Shown here in pieces: positions 12,898-25,800 of a stretch of 64,000 bases of DNA. Every line of letters starts with the position of its first letter. The first letter of the stretch is position 1. Made by a program: the position numbers and the translations under genes. The stretch comes from Salvelinus alpinus (Eukaryota; Chordata; Actinopteri; Salmoniformes; Salmonidae): assembly GCF_045679555.1 (NCBI RefSeq), contig NC_092087.1, forward strand, positions 85,094,447 to 85,158,446, in the 5' to 3' direction. The notes under the pieces are model-generated. The model did no database searches. It was given only the letters and a program-made list of their open reading frames with translations, and was not told the DNA's origin.

Positions 12898-15225
12898 CCT
12901 CATGATAAGCTGTAGACCATACTATTTACCAAGAGTTTTCACTAGCACAGACTGGACTATGTTGCGGGATTCATCTGATGGCATTGAGGAGTTTACCACA
13001 TCAGTCACCGGCTTCATTAATAAGTGCATCAACGACATCATCCCCACAGTGACTGTACGCACATATCCAAACCAGAACCCTTGCATTACAGGCAACATTT
13101 TCTCTGAGCTAAAGGCTAGAGCTGCCACTTTCAAGGAGCGGGACACTAATTTGGACGCTTATAAGAAATCCCACTACGTCCTTCGACGAACCATCAAACA
13201 GGAAAAGCGTCAATACAAGACCAAGACCAAATCCTACTACATTGGCTCTGATGCTTGTCGGATGCGTCAGGAATTGCAAACTATCATGGATTACAAAGGG
13301 AAACCGAGCCACGAGCTGTCCAGTGACGCAAGTCTACCAGATGAGCTAAATACCTTCTATGCTCACTTCGAGACAAGCAACACTAAACCATGCATGAGAG
13401 AACCAGCTGTTCCGGATTAATATGTGATCACACTCTCCGTAGCCGATGTGCGTAAGATCTTTAAACAGGTTAACATTCACAAGGCTGCAGGGCAAGATGG
13501 ATTACCAGGACACGTTCTCAGAGCATGCACTGACCAGTTGGCAAGTGTCTTCACTGACAGTTTCAACTTCTCCCTGACCCAGTCTGTAATACCTACTTGT
13601 TTCAAGCTGACCACCATAGTCCTTGTAACCTGTCTAAAGTACTATCGTCCGGTAGCACTCACATCTGTAGCCATGAAATGCTTTGAAAGGCTGGTCATGG
13701 CTCACATCAACACTATCATCCCAGACACCCTGGATCCACTCCAAATCGCATACCATCTCAACATTTCCAGAGATGATGCGATCTCTAGTGCACTCCACAC
13801 TGCACTTTCACATCTGGACAAAAGGAACACCTCTGTGAGAATGAGGTTCATTGACTACAGCTCAGCATTCAACACCATAGTGCCATCCAAGCTCATCACT
13901 AAGCTAAGGATGCTGGGCGTAAACACCTCCCACTGCAACTGGATCCTGGACCCTCTGATCCTCAAAAAGTTCTACCACTGCAACATTGAAAGCGTCTGGA
14001 CTGGCTGCATCACCACGTTGTAAGGCTACTGCATGGCATCTGACCACAAGGCGCTACAGAGGCTACTGCATGGCATCTGACCACAAGGCGCTACAGAGGC
14101 TACTGCATGGCATCTGATCACAAGGCGCTACAGAGGGTAGTGCATGGCATTTGACCACAAGGCGCTACAGAGGGTACTGCATGGCATCTGATCACAAGGC
14201 GCTACAGAGGGTAGTGCATGGCATCTGACCACAAGGCGCTACAGAGGGTACTGCATGGCATTTGACCACAAGGCGCTACAGAGGCTACTGCATGGCATTT
14301 GACCACAAGGCGCTACAGAGGCTACTGCATGGCATTTGACCACAAGGCGCTACAGAGGCTACTGCATGGCATCTGACCACAAGGCGCTACAGAGGGTACT
14401 GCTTGGCATTTGACCACAAGGCGCTACAGAGGGTACTGCATGGCATTTGACCACAAGGCGCTACAGAGGGTAGTGCATGGCATTTGACCACAAGGCGCTA
14501 CAGAGGGTAGTGCATGGCATTTGACCACAAGGCGCTACAGAGGGTACTGCTTGGCATTTGACCACAAGGCGCTACAGAGGGTACTGCATGGCATTTGACC
14601 ACAAGGCGCTACAGAGGGTAGTGCGTACGGCCCTGTCCATCACTGGGGCGGAGCTCCCTGCCATCCAGGACCTCTATACCAGCCGGTTTCAGAGGAAGGC
14701 CCTACAAACTGTCAAAGACTCCAGCTACCCAAGTCATAGACTGTTCTCTCTGCTACTGCATGGCAAGCGGTACCGATGCACCAAGTCTGGAACCAACAGG
14801 ACCCTGAACAGCTTCTACCCCCCAAGCCATAAGACCGCTAAATAGTTAGTTAAATAATTAAGCAATAGCAACCCGACTATCGGCATTGACCCTTTTTGCA
14901 CTCTTTTGACTGATCACATACGCTGCTGTTACTGCTTATTATCTATCCTGTTGCCTAGTCAATTTATCCCTACCTAAATGTACATATCTACCTCAATTAC
15001 CTTGTACCCCAGCACATTGACTCGGTATTGGTACACCGTGTATATAGCCAAGATATAGTTACTCATTGTGTATTTATTCCTCATGTTATTCTTTTTCTAA
15101 TGTTCTATTATGTCTCTTTATGTTTTTTGCATTGTTGGAAAGGTTCCATAAGTAACCATTTCACTGTTAGTCTACATCTGTTGTTTTTTAAACATGTGAC
15201 TAATAAAACTCGATTTGAGAAGTGC
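12898..15225 (+). mobile_element. L2-like salmonid LINE, internally deleted copy (copy C)
   Basis: Plus-strand reverse-transcriptase ORF remains run from 12902. First comes the endonuclease-RT linker (KARAATFKERDTNLDAYKK...), with a TAA stop at 13418-13420. The same frame then continues with RT blocks KAAGQDGLPG, YRPVALTSVAMKCFERLV and FIDYSSAFNTIVPSKLI. After NWILD the frame jumps to the C-terminal LKKFYHCNIES segment, so the region that should hold the catalytic [FY]xDD motif is deleted. A 37-bp array (14024-14625) follows, then the C-terminus (GAELPAIQDLY...RTLNSFYPPS) and stop at about 14843. The 3' end reads ctaataaaactcgatttgag, the sequence that begins the antisense copies elsewhere in the window. 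The copy is inactive. Confidence 0.87.
14024..14625. repeat. 37-bp minisatellite, about 16 copies, inside the LINE
   Basis: The unit runs from gctactgcatggcat to ccacaaggcgctacagag with small variants (ctac/ggtac/ggtag; atctga/atttga). The array's right edge passes straight into intact LINE coding sequence (KALQRVVRTALSITGAE), showing that the unit derives from the LINE's own C-terminal coding region. Confidence 0.93.
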
Positions 15226-15359
15226 AAAAAATGTACCCGGAGAACAATAAACTAGAATATTCTATTCTATTATGTCTACGAAAAATACTGCTTCAATCTG
15301 TGACGCCACTGTACACAGATCCAGGGTCATATTTTCTCTCTAAATCCTCTAATTAACCA

Positions 15360-15609
15360 TTTAGAGTGTGAAAGAACAAGGCTGTGGTAGACCGCTTCGT
15401 CCGTATACGCAGTCAGTCTGGGTCCCCTCCTCTAATTTATTGGTTTTCCACAATTGCGTATTTTCAGACAACGCCTTCCAATGCGTGTTCACTGATTGGT
15501 GCAGCTCACATCAATCAAGATTTGCAGCAAGGTTGGTTGAACGCCTGCGGGTTGTTGATGATCCATCAAAAGTCGTCAGTCACTGGTGGAGTGGAGTCGC
15601 AGTAATCAG
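15360..15609 (+). promoter_or_regulatory. pla2g6: Candidate pla2g6 promoter and non-coding first exon
   Basis: This non-repetitive block has two inverted CCAAT boxes (ATTGG at about 15440 and 15494) and ends in a strong donor context, taatcag|gtaagg at 15609/15610. The first coding exon of pla2g6 opens at 16833 with an acceptor just before the ATG, so a 5' UTR exon must lie upstream. This is the best-looking candidate seen. Confidence 0.35.
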
Positions 15610-16145
15610 GTAAGGTTTATGATGAGCTCCTTCCTAAACTAAACCGATTATCGTAGATAAGAGTACAATGAAAGCATACCACGTACAAGATTTTGCATAA
15701 ATGCGTTTGTTTCCAATTGAAAGAATATACATTCAGTGTCAGTTATATATCGCTATTCTGCCCATGACTGTATCGGTAGCTAAGCGAAGCTAGCTATGTT
15801 ATGTGTGCCAAATTGATTCAAAGACTGGACTGAGAGAGTCATACGAGTCATATGGCAGGACTCATGAATTGCATGAATGGCACCGCTTGTTCACGTTGAA
15901 TAAGGAGCCAGACAATGCCTTAGCATTCAAGAGGTTTGCAATGGAAATAGACTAAAGGCAAAGCAATCCACATTGACTCCACAAGCTGTGGCAGTTCAGA
16001 AATAAACTTTTGCTTTCAGTTTTTGATTGTCACCACCCCCCCCTCCCCCCCTTTGTTGTTTTTAGTCAAGCAAAGCACATAATGCTGCTTAGCTATGCAG
16101 TTGGGACATGGTTGAGTCTCACAAGGGAGTGGGTGGGACCAAATG

Positions 16146-16345
16146 CTGGGCTGGGTTCAAATACTATTTTAGACATATTTTGTTTAATTTACCGGTGTTC
16201 AATTGAGCTTGTCTTGTGAAATGGAACCAACAGAATAGTCCCAGATGTGTAAAACCCACCCATTTGGGGTTGGCACTACAGACACGCTGAAGCGAATGCT
16301 CAAAGTATTTGAAAGATTTCAAATAGTATTTGAACCCAAGTCTGA
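16146..16345. repeat. Fold-back MITE
   Basis: Terminal inverted repeats gggttcaaatactatttta and caaatagtatttgaaccc enclose about 200 bp with no coding sequence. Confidence 0.7.
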
Positions 16346-16841
16346 TTGCATCAGTGTTGTTGTTGATAGACCAGAGTGAACTACTCAAGATACCAGATCA
16401 GGTTAACATAATTATGACCTTTGTACACACATTCAAATATTGACTGTTTGCAGTAGAGTGATTCCTCTCTGAACTAGAACCAAGACAGACCATGATTTTG
16501 GGGATTTTCACAAAATGTAATCCATAGAAGAATTTGGCTGTATTTTCATGTGGAATCACACGATTACCATTACCAATCTTGCTGATTACCATCCCTGTCT
16601 GCACTCTTATCAACCCTTATCTGTCCTTGCTTGATTCCTTGCATCCTTTCTCCTCGCCTAGGCCTAACTCTCAACCATATTGGAGGAGGAGGTCCAAGGA
16701 CCCTCCCCTCAAACCTTCTATTCTGATGGGTTTTGAGAAGGAAGCAAGCAGAGAGAATGTGAGGTATTGTTGAAGAATGAAACGAGACAGAGCCTCTTCC
16801 TAACTTCCTTTCTCTCTCCTCTCTGTACACAGGCCACCACC

Positions 16842-19800
16842 ATGCAGTTTCTAAGGGGAGTCATGGAGACTGTGTCCGCTGTCTCCAACCTCTTCTCCAA
16901 CCCCTACCGCGTCAGGGAAGTACCACTGTCGGAGTACAGCGGAGGGGGGAAAGTCAAGCTGAAGGAGGAGGGACGCATGGTGCTGTACAAGAACACCCCT
17001 TGTCAGAGTTGGGACTGCCTGCTCAAGTGCCCTGATACGCCCACCGTCGCCTTGAGGTGGGTTGGGGGGCAGAGAGAGTGGGATGGGAGAGGACAGGAGG
17101 AGACAGGAGGAGAGTGTGATGGAGGAGGATGGAGGTGGAGAGACCTTAAAAAAAAAAAGAAGATTTTTCTGCGATTTTCATACTTGCTGGCTAGAGCCCC
17201 TCTTTGTTTACGCCCATTCGACATCGTTCAAGACCTTTTTTAAGCCTTAGCCCCAACCATCTCTTTAAGAATTCACATGAGTCAGCATGGCATTGTCCTC
17301 CAGAAAGTAGTCTCTAAGTAAACCTTCTCCCACGGAGCTTTGTCCATAGCACCTGCTAAATTCAGGGCAGCGATGTCGAGACCTGTAGCAACACCGTTGC
17401 AGTTGTCCATAACTGTATATCTTTCCAGAAATCTGCGGTAGCGAAGATCATCAATATCCTGACCAGGGTCTGGTTTCCCAAGAGCATCTCAAGACAAAGG
17501 TCATTGTTAGAACCTTTTGTAGGAGCGTCTCCGTAGCCTTGTAGGAGCGTCTCCGTAGCCTTGTAGGAGCGTCTCCGTAGCCTTGTAGGGGCGTCTCCGT
17601 AGCCTTGTAGGAGCGTCTCCGTAGCCTTGTAGGAGCGTCTCCGTAGCCTTGTAGGAGCGTCTCCGTAGCCTTGTAGGAGCGTCTCCGTAGCCTTGTAGGA
17701 GCGTCTCCGTAGCCTTGTAGGGGCGTCTCCGTAGCCTTGTAGGAGCGTCTCCGTAGCCTTGTAGGGGCGTCTCCGTAGCCTTGTAGGAGCGTCTCCGTAG
17801 CCTTGTAGGAGCGTCTCCGTAGCCTTGTAGGAGCGTCTCCGTAGCCTTGTAGGAGCGTCTCCGTAGCCTTGTAGGAGCGTCTCCGTAGCCTTGTAGGAGC
17901 GTCTCCGCAGCCTTGTAGGAGCGTCTCCGCAGCCTTGTAGGAGCGTCTCCGCAGCCTTGTAGGAGCGTCTCCGTAGCCTTGTAGGAGCGTCTCCGCAGCC
18001 TTGTAGGAGCGTCTCCGCAGCCTTGTAGGAGCGTCTCCGCAGCCTTGTAGGAGCGTCTCCGCAGCCTTGTAGGAGCGTCTCCGTAGCCTTGTAGGAGCGT
18101 CTCCGCAGCCTTGTAGGAGCGTCTCCGCAGCCTTGTAGGAGCGTCTCCGCAGCCTTGTAGGAGCGTCTCCGTAGCCTTGTAGGAGCGTCTCCGCAGCCTT
18201 GTAGGAGCGTCTCCGTAGCCTTGTAGGAGCGTCTCCGCAGCCTTGTAGGAGCGTCTCCGCAGCCTTGTAGGAGCGTCTCCGCAGCCTTGTAGGAGCGTCT
18301 CCGCAGCCTTGTAGGAGCGTCTCCGCAGCCTTGTAGGAGCGTCTCCGTAGCCTTGTAGGAGCGTCTCCGTAGCCTTGTAGGAGCGTCTCCGCAGCCTTGT
18401 AGGAGCGTCTCCGCAGCCTTGTAGGAGCGTCTCCGTAGCCTTGTAGGAGCGTGTCTCCGCAGCCTTGTAGGACCGTCTCCGCAGCCTTGTAGGAGCGTCT
18501 CCGCAGCCTTGTAGGAGCGTGTCTCCGCAGCCTTGTAGGAGCGTGTCTCCGCAGCCTTGTAGGAGCGTCTCCGCAGCCTTGTAGGAGCGTCTCTGAGCTG
18601 TTTCCCCAAACGATCGTTATTAACGTTGCACTTGAAAACGCTGGTAATCTAACGCCTGCCCCAGGCCAATCGTAGAACAGTTAAGTGTGTCGTAGATGTT
18701 TTTTCCCCGCCTCCCGCATCACTTAATACACAGAAGATCTCAGCTAAACATACAATCACATGGTTTATCCGTCTCTCCGATAACAAAAGTTGACTACAAA
18801 TATGAAGTTGCCAATGTCTTTGCAATTGATATAAGCGACGTGTGTATGTATGTATATATATATATATATATAAAACCGAGATGACTGCATTAAAATATAA
18901 ACAGTGGACTATAGGCCTATTTCAATCATGTTGAAATACATTTCATGTTTATTTTGCTACTTGTAGTCTACTGTCTGTAATTTGTCTCAATTTAATTCAT
19001 AATGTGTAGCCAATAATGTGCCAAATCTTGATTTAGTGCCTTATCATAGGGTAAGCATTAGAATAACCCGCCTCAATATTTGCAGCCGTAGGTGGTAATA
19101 TCTCTCTAGAAGCTGATCCGTTGTCAGTATTGTGAAATAATTCTAATGTTGAGGAAATATTTGAGTGGAGAAAGCTGATCCGAGAGCAGCACTCCCTTTC
19201 TTTCGATCCTGTCAGTATGGACACATGCTCCAACAATGCACTTAGTGACCATTCTCTCTGTGTGGTGTTCTGGGAAACGTATGTTACATCTTTGGCCGTT
19301 GTAGGAAAGATGCATGGTTAAAACACTAGTAAGCCTAAGTTCCAGCGCTATCGGTCCCTGGCCTGTGACATGAGACTAATCAGGACTCGTCTCTCGGCAT
19401 ATCCAGCCCCACCCATTAGCTCAGCCAATCATGGCAAGCCAGGAAGGATACTGTCTTTCTCCCTATATAGGTCAGTGTTTTCTCCTTGGCTAAACTAGGC
19501 TTGTAATTGAACGTATTTGTTCATATTTACAGATCACATGCACGTTTTTCACAGATAGAATTGAGTTCCGATTTCCTACTTCTCCTTCCCAGCAAAGGGT
19601 GCACTCACTCACTGTATTTTATTTCCCCGTCCGTAGGCTTTCCGAGGGGGAGTGAGTCATGAAACTTTGGGAAGAAGAGTAGAACATCTGAATGCAGAGA
19701 GGAAGAGGTGAAACAAGAGTTTTCACTCCGCCCAAAATCTGTCCATGAAAAATAAGCCCACGAAGTGAGGAATGTTTGAATGGAGCTCAACGAGTGTCGA

Positions 19801-22800
19801 ATATGCTAAATTGCTACGCGAGGCTTATTTGATCGACTAGAACTTTCCTAATGGTTAGGATTGTGCTAATATAAGTGGACGCACGTGGCATTTCAGCAAC
19901 GTTGAAAAAACAAGAAAAAAACAACAGTTGTGCCTGTTGTCATAGAGGACTCATCATGGATATAACCTGTTTTAACATGGACATTGCGATTGAGGGCTTC
20001 CACCATTTTTTAAAAGTAGTCAACTGTGTGGGGATTCCTAATCAGTTCGGAGCAATCAGCCAATGAAGAAGAAAATTGTCTACTTTAAAATGGAGATAGC
20101 CTGGGCAACACCATTGAGGTTGTCACAGATGCTATAATGGCACTGATACAAAGATGAGTCCTCTATATCGCAATGGCCTTTTGTTTACATGCATATCTGC
20201 CCTCTCATTGTCTAGAATGGTCCCACCTAATCTCGCCTCCTCACGCCTGCATTCCATCTTTGAGGACATATATTTCCATTGTTAATCGACTATCTTGCCT
20301 GTATAATGGACCGCCTTTGGTCAGGGGTCAGCTGACCTTCGGTTGACATCTCCACTTCCTGTCTCCTAGGTTGTTTCAGGTCAACTCCGAGGAGGACGCC
20401 ATGAACTGGTTCCCCCAGTACGCCCTCAAGCTTCGTCCCTTCTACGAGACCCTCCCCCTCCCCAAGCCAGAGGCAGTCCAGCCAATAGTAGACTGCCTCC
20501 GTAATCACGCTGACTGGAGCTCCGCCCACATCGCCGTGGATACGGGCCTGAGGGAATGCCTGAAGCACAACCACGTCCAGAGGTGAGGTTGTAAAGTGTG
20601 GCTATAAGCATGTAATGAGTGGTTATAAGCATGTTATTACCAAAGAGTTGCTGTAAAGCAATAGGGCGTGAGTAATCCCTCGGACAGATCTGCGTCAACA
20701 GAACTGCTACTGTAGAATCTGTCAGGAAGGAATGTGATGGGTGAGATAACAAGCAGCAGTACTTCCTGGTGTTTGGGGTTTTCGTCACTGGTTATTTGGA
20801 CAAATCACCATTTTGTTTAGCATTTCAGAAGGGGACGGGACATTCAGCCCGTAACCTGCAGAGAGAGGGAGCAGGTGGAGCTCCTCGTTCTACCATCTCT
20901 TCATCTCTTAACACATATGGACCCAGAACTTAATCGAGCAGCTGACCAATTTACATGAGACTTTAGTTCTGGGTTAACCAATATTGTGGATTAAGCAATA
21001 GGGAATATATTGATTTTAAAATGAGCGATGGTCTCCCTCCCTTCCCCTCCTCTCTCCCTCATCATATTGATACTTCACACTCCTCACCCTCTCCAGCCAG
21101 ATAAACGCCAGGGACGGTGCTGGTCAGACCCCATTACACCTGGCGTGTGAGCGGGGGGAAGTGGCATGTGTCAGAGAGCTGCTGGAGGAGTGCCAGGCTC
21201 GCACCGACATCAAAGACAAGAACGGGGAGACGCCAATGCATTGTGCCGCCAAGCAGGACTCGGCTACTATTATACAGGTGTGACACACACACACGCACAC
21301 AGAGTAGTGTACAGCTAACCTTGTGGGGACACACAATTCAGTCCCATTCAAAATCCAATCTAACCTTAAACCTAACCCGTACTCTTACCTTAACCCTAAC
21401 CCTTAACGCAATTATAACACGTATTCTAACCTTAACCCTAAACACCCTAGATTAGCATTTGACCTCATGGGGACTAACAAAATGTCCCCAGTTGGTGAAA
21501 TTGTTGTTTGTTTACTAGTTAAACACGTCCACAGTGAGTATCCAAAACATTAGGAACACCTGCTCTTTCCATGACAAGGGGAAAGCTATGATCCCTTATT
21601 GATGTCACTTGTTAAATCCACTTCAAGCAGTGAGATGACGGGGAGGAGACAGGTTAAAGAAGGATTTTTAAGCCTTTAGACAATTGAGACATGGATTGTG
21701 TGTGTGTGTCATTCAGAGGGTGAATGGGCAAGACAAAATATTTAACTTCGTATGTTAGTTGCCAAGAACCCGACAACAACCCAACAACCCGATTTTCCGG
21801 TTTCCAGGGACACAGCTATTTTCAACCTAGCTTCCTTTTTCTACTGAAAATGTGTGAACTCCGCTCAGGCGTTTCTCTCATGCCTGTTACGTCAGGTTAA
21901 TGGCAGGCTAACATAAACCAGGCAGCGGGTGGGGGACCCGGGTTGTTGTGCCAGTCACAGGTAGCCAGTCTCAGAAAGGGGACTTTGACACTACTGCGAA
22001 GGCAGGGCTGTGCTAGTTCTTTTAGTGCAGTGCTGGGTGGTCTCATTAGTCCGCACTGTAGCAAAAGAGAGTTTCTCGTTGGACAAATTCAGCTGGGTCC
22101 CTGCTTGTTTTGGCCTGTTTCCTTCTTCCGTTTGATTGCTATTGAATGCACCCCTGCTTTGCAGTGTACATGTTGAAGTACTAGAGCTCAGTGTCTCCGA
22201 CCCGTGTATCCCAGATGTTACTCTGCTGCGGCCGGGGCCCAGAACGGGCAGGACCGGGACAGGACCCGGCTGCTGTTATACAGGTCAGACTGAGGACTCT
22301 GGGTCACCTCTCTATAGCTGTTAGTACACAACGCTGTCTTTTCTCTGCATTCAGTTCAGCTACAAGACTGCTGCAGTCCTTCTGCTATTCCTTCCTTCTG
22401 TTCTTTTGAAGGGATTTTCAGCCTGGGGTTTCAGAACACATTTGGAGGGAATAGTCACGATCTCACTCGCAGTTAAACATGCAATGTTTCATTCGCTTTT
22501 TCAAGTTTAAAACGTATGTTGATGGCCTTCATCAGAAACGTATACATTGCGATTAAAATGTCTAAATTACAGCAAGGTCCCTATTAAAATGTGTCTGCTT
22601 TTGTTCTCTCCCTCTAGGCGCTGTGCAGTAGGATGTGTGCGGGGGTGAATGAGCTGAACGGGGCGGGGGAGACGCCCCTCCATGTTTCTTGTCGCCTTGG
22701 GAGGGTAGAGGCCGTGAACGCTCTCCTGGGGGGAGGAGCTCGTTGTGACATCATCGGGGGCAGTGGCTACCCAATCCACGCTGCCATGAAGTACAGTGAG

Positions 22801-25800
22801 AAGGGGTGAGAGCACTGATTGGCGAAGAGGGAATGGTGATGAATGTTGATTGGGTCTTTCATTAGCTAAGGGAGAATGGAGAACACTGATTGCTGGTAGA
22901 GTGGTGAGAGGAGATTGCCCCGTCCCAAATCTAGCTCCTGTCTTCCCCACAGTGTTTGCAGATGTGAAGGTGCTGGAAAGGTCAAACAAGATTCCAGGAC
23001 ATTGTTTACAATTCTCTCACTCTTCTTCAAATCAAATCAAATCAAAATCAAATCAAATTTTATTATTAGTCACATACACATGGTTAGCAGATGTTAATGC
23101 GAGTGTAGCGAAATGCTTGTGCTTCTAGTTCCGACAATGCAGTAATAACCAACAGTAATCTAACCTAACAATTCCACAACTACTACCTTACACACACACA
23201 CAAGTGTAAAGGGATAAAGAATATGTACATAAAGATATATGAATGAGTGGTGGTACAGAACGGCATGGCAGATGCAGTAGATGGTATAGAGTACGGTATA
23301 TACATATGAGATGAGTACTGTAGGGTATGTAAACATAAAGTGGCATAGTTTAAAGTGGCTAGTGGTACATGTATTGCATAAAGATGGCAAGATGCAGTAG
23401 ATGATATAGAGTACAGTATATACATATGAGATGGGTAATGTAGGGTATGTAAACATTGTATTAAGTGGCATTGCTTAAAGTGGCTAGTGGTACATTTTTA
23501 CATAATTTCCATCAATTCCCATTTTTAAAGTGGCTGGAGTTGAGTCAGTATGTTGGCAGCGGCCGCTAAATGTTAGTGGTGGCTGTTTAACAGTCTGATG
23601 GCCTTGAGATAGAAGCTGTTTTTGTTTAATTTTCTTTCTACCCCTCTCGCTCCCTCACCCTCCTCTCTCGCTCCCTCACCCTCCTCTCTCTCTCCCTCAC
23701 CCTCCTCTCTCTCTCCCTCACCCTCCTCTCTCTCTCCCTCACCCTCCTCTCTCGCTCCCTCACCCTCCTCTCTCTCGCTCCCTCTCCCTCTCTCTGTCCC
23801 TCTCTAGTTGTGCTGAGGCAGTCCTGGATGCAGACCCAGGTCAGCTACAGGTAGAAGATGCCGTCTATGGAGGAACCCCCCTACACTGGTGCAAGACTGC
23901 GGAGGTAGAGGGGAACACTTTACAATTACACTTACACTTTTTCACCCAAAATTAATTGTGATAAAGTATTTTAATTGCCCCTCTATGATTAAAATCAGAG
24001 GAACTTTGGATCTGTTTCCGTCCGTTCGTACCTACTAACATGCTTACCAGGGTTTCCATTTACCGACTTTTGGCCGATGTAAAAACGATAAATGTTTTGC
24101 TTGCCAAATTGTCCGTCTATAGTTTAATTTGCCTAATTTTGTGAAAAGAATTGCTACTATTTTTATATTTCTCAACTGGTAATTGAAATGCGCCTCCCAA
24201 TCGCTGTTCAAGTGCATAAGCAACGGTAGGGAGGCTATCAGCGTGTCACCCACCACTTTACAATGTGAGCTGGAGGCAGTATGCATTTTGAAAACATATA
24301 CTTCATTGTTTGAAACCTGAAAGTTTTACTTCATATTATGAGGCATGTCTTACCTTGCTTCAAAGTAGCCTTGTCAAAATCCCACCATACACACATGGAA
24401 GCAATTATTTTATGACGTCTTCCCCATTGAAACTAGCATTTCTCTCCTGTTCTATTGGTTTTTGACGTTCTTTCGTTGTCCAGAAGCCAAAGCCACAATC
24501 CTAGTCATATTAGAAACTCTTCCTAGTGTTTTCCCACAAATTGCATTTTAGCAAATGACGCTGTATTGGCTGCTTCATTACAGGAGTTGCACGTAATGTT
24601 ACGATGAATTACCATAATCTAAACGTGATTTCTGTCGTTCTGAGCATTGTGGGTGGTAATGTTACGATGAATTACCATAATCTAAACGTGATTTCTGTCG
24701 TTCTGAGCATTGTGGGTGGACGCCCTACTGGGTTACGCACCCAATGCAAATGGGCCCGGTAAATCTCTCAAATGTCCGGTAAATCTCTCAAATGTCCGGT
24801 AAATCTCTCAAATGTCCGGTAAATCTCTCAAATGTCCATTAACATCTTGCCGGTCATGTTGTCCGGCGTCTTTTTCCTAACGGAAACCCTGGTACGTACG
24901 TTAGTCACACGCGATATCTCAGACACCACTCGCCTGATTTTTAATTAAAAAAATTATTATTATTTTTTAACGAAACTCGGGTGAATGATGTGGTTTGCCA
25001 TAGAGATCCGGCATTTGCGAAACTACACTGATTGGCCCAAAGGGGGCGATATAGTAATCAGCTGAACTGAGAAAGTTTGAACAAGCATTTCTCCTGTCCT
25101 GTTGCGCTCCAGTCATGACACTTTGTACTGTATATGCTTCTCCTCATGAGAAACAGGAAACTTGGGTGAATGCATCTCGCTGTGGAGATCCAACGTTTGA
25201 CAAAACTACACTGAGTGGGCCAAGGGGGCGCTGCATCATTCTGTGGGGAACAACATGTTTACTACTGTTCCTAGTTAAACGTACTGAAACCTGAAGTACC
25301 TACTTGTTTCTATGTATCAAGTTATGGTCAACAGATATTATTTACAAGTCTGTGTTAAACATGGCTAAGTGCTATCATGCTTTCCCTCCCCTCTACCACC
25401 CCCCCTCCCTCCCCCCCCCCCCCCCCCCCCCCCCCTCTAGATGTGTCGTACGCTGCTGGAGCGAGGTTGCTTGGTGAACTACCTCAGTAAGACAGGGGAG
25501 AGTGCACTGCACGTCCTGACCAAGAGGGGGCGCTTCGACGCTTCCATGGTGCTGCTCACACACGGGGGGGAACCCAACCTCAAGGGTCAGGATGGGAACA
25601 CAGCCCTGCATCTGGCTATGAAGGTAGGGTGTGTGTGTGTGTGTATGTGTGTGTCACAGAGGGGAAACACGTCCCTGCCTCTGGCTATGAAGGTAGGGAG
25701 GGTGTGTGTGATTTATGTGTGTGTGTGTGTCACAGAGGGGAAACACGGCCCTGCATCTGGCTATGAAGTGTGTGTGTGTTACACACAGAGGGGAAACACA

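Noticed and set aside
15028-15255. 75-codon plus frame
   Set aside because: Lies in the LINE 3' UTR; no family match and AT-rich composition.
17362-18609. 415-codon minus-strand open frame ([10 protein letters not shown] repeats)
   Set aside because: Translation of the 22-bp minisatellite inside pla2g6 intron 1; the frame stays open only because three units make 66 nt without stops.
20290-20788. Minus-strand frames opposite pla2g6 exon 2
   Set aside because: Shadows of the coding exon on the other strand.
21360-21450. Interstitial telomere repeat
   Set aside because: Only loose cttaaccctaaccc motifs; matches a common dispersed teleost repeat rather than a (TTAGGG)n tract.
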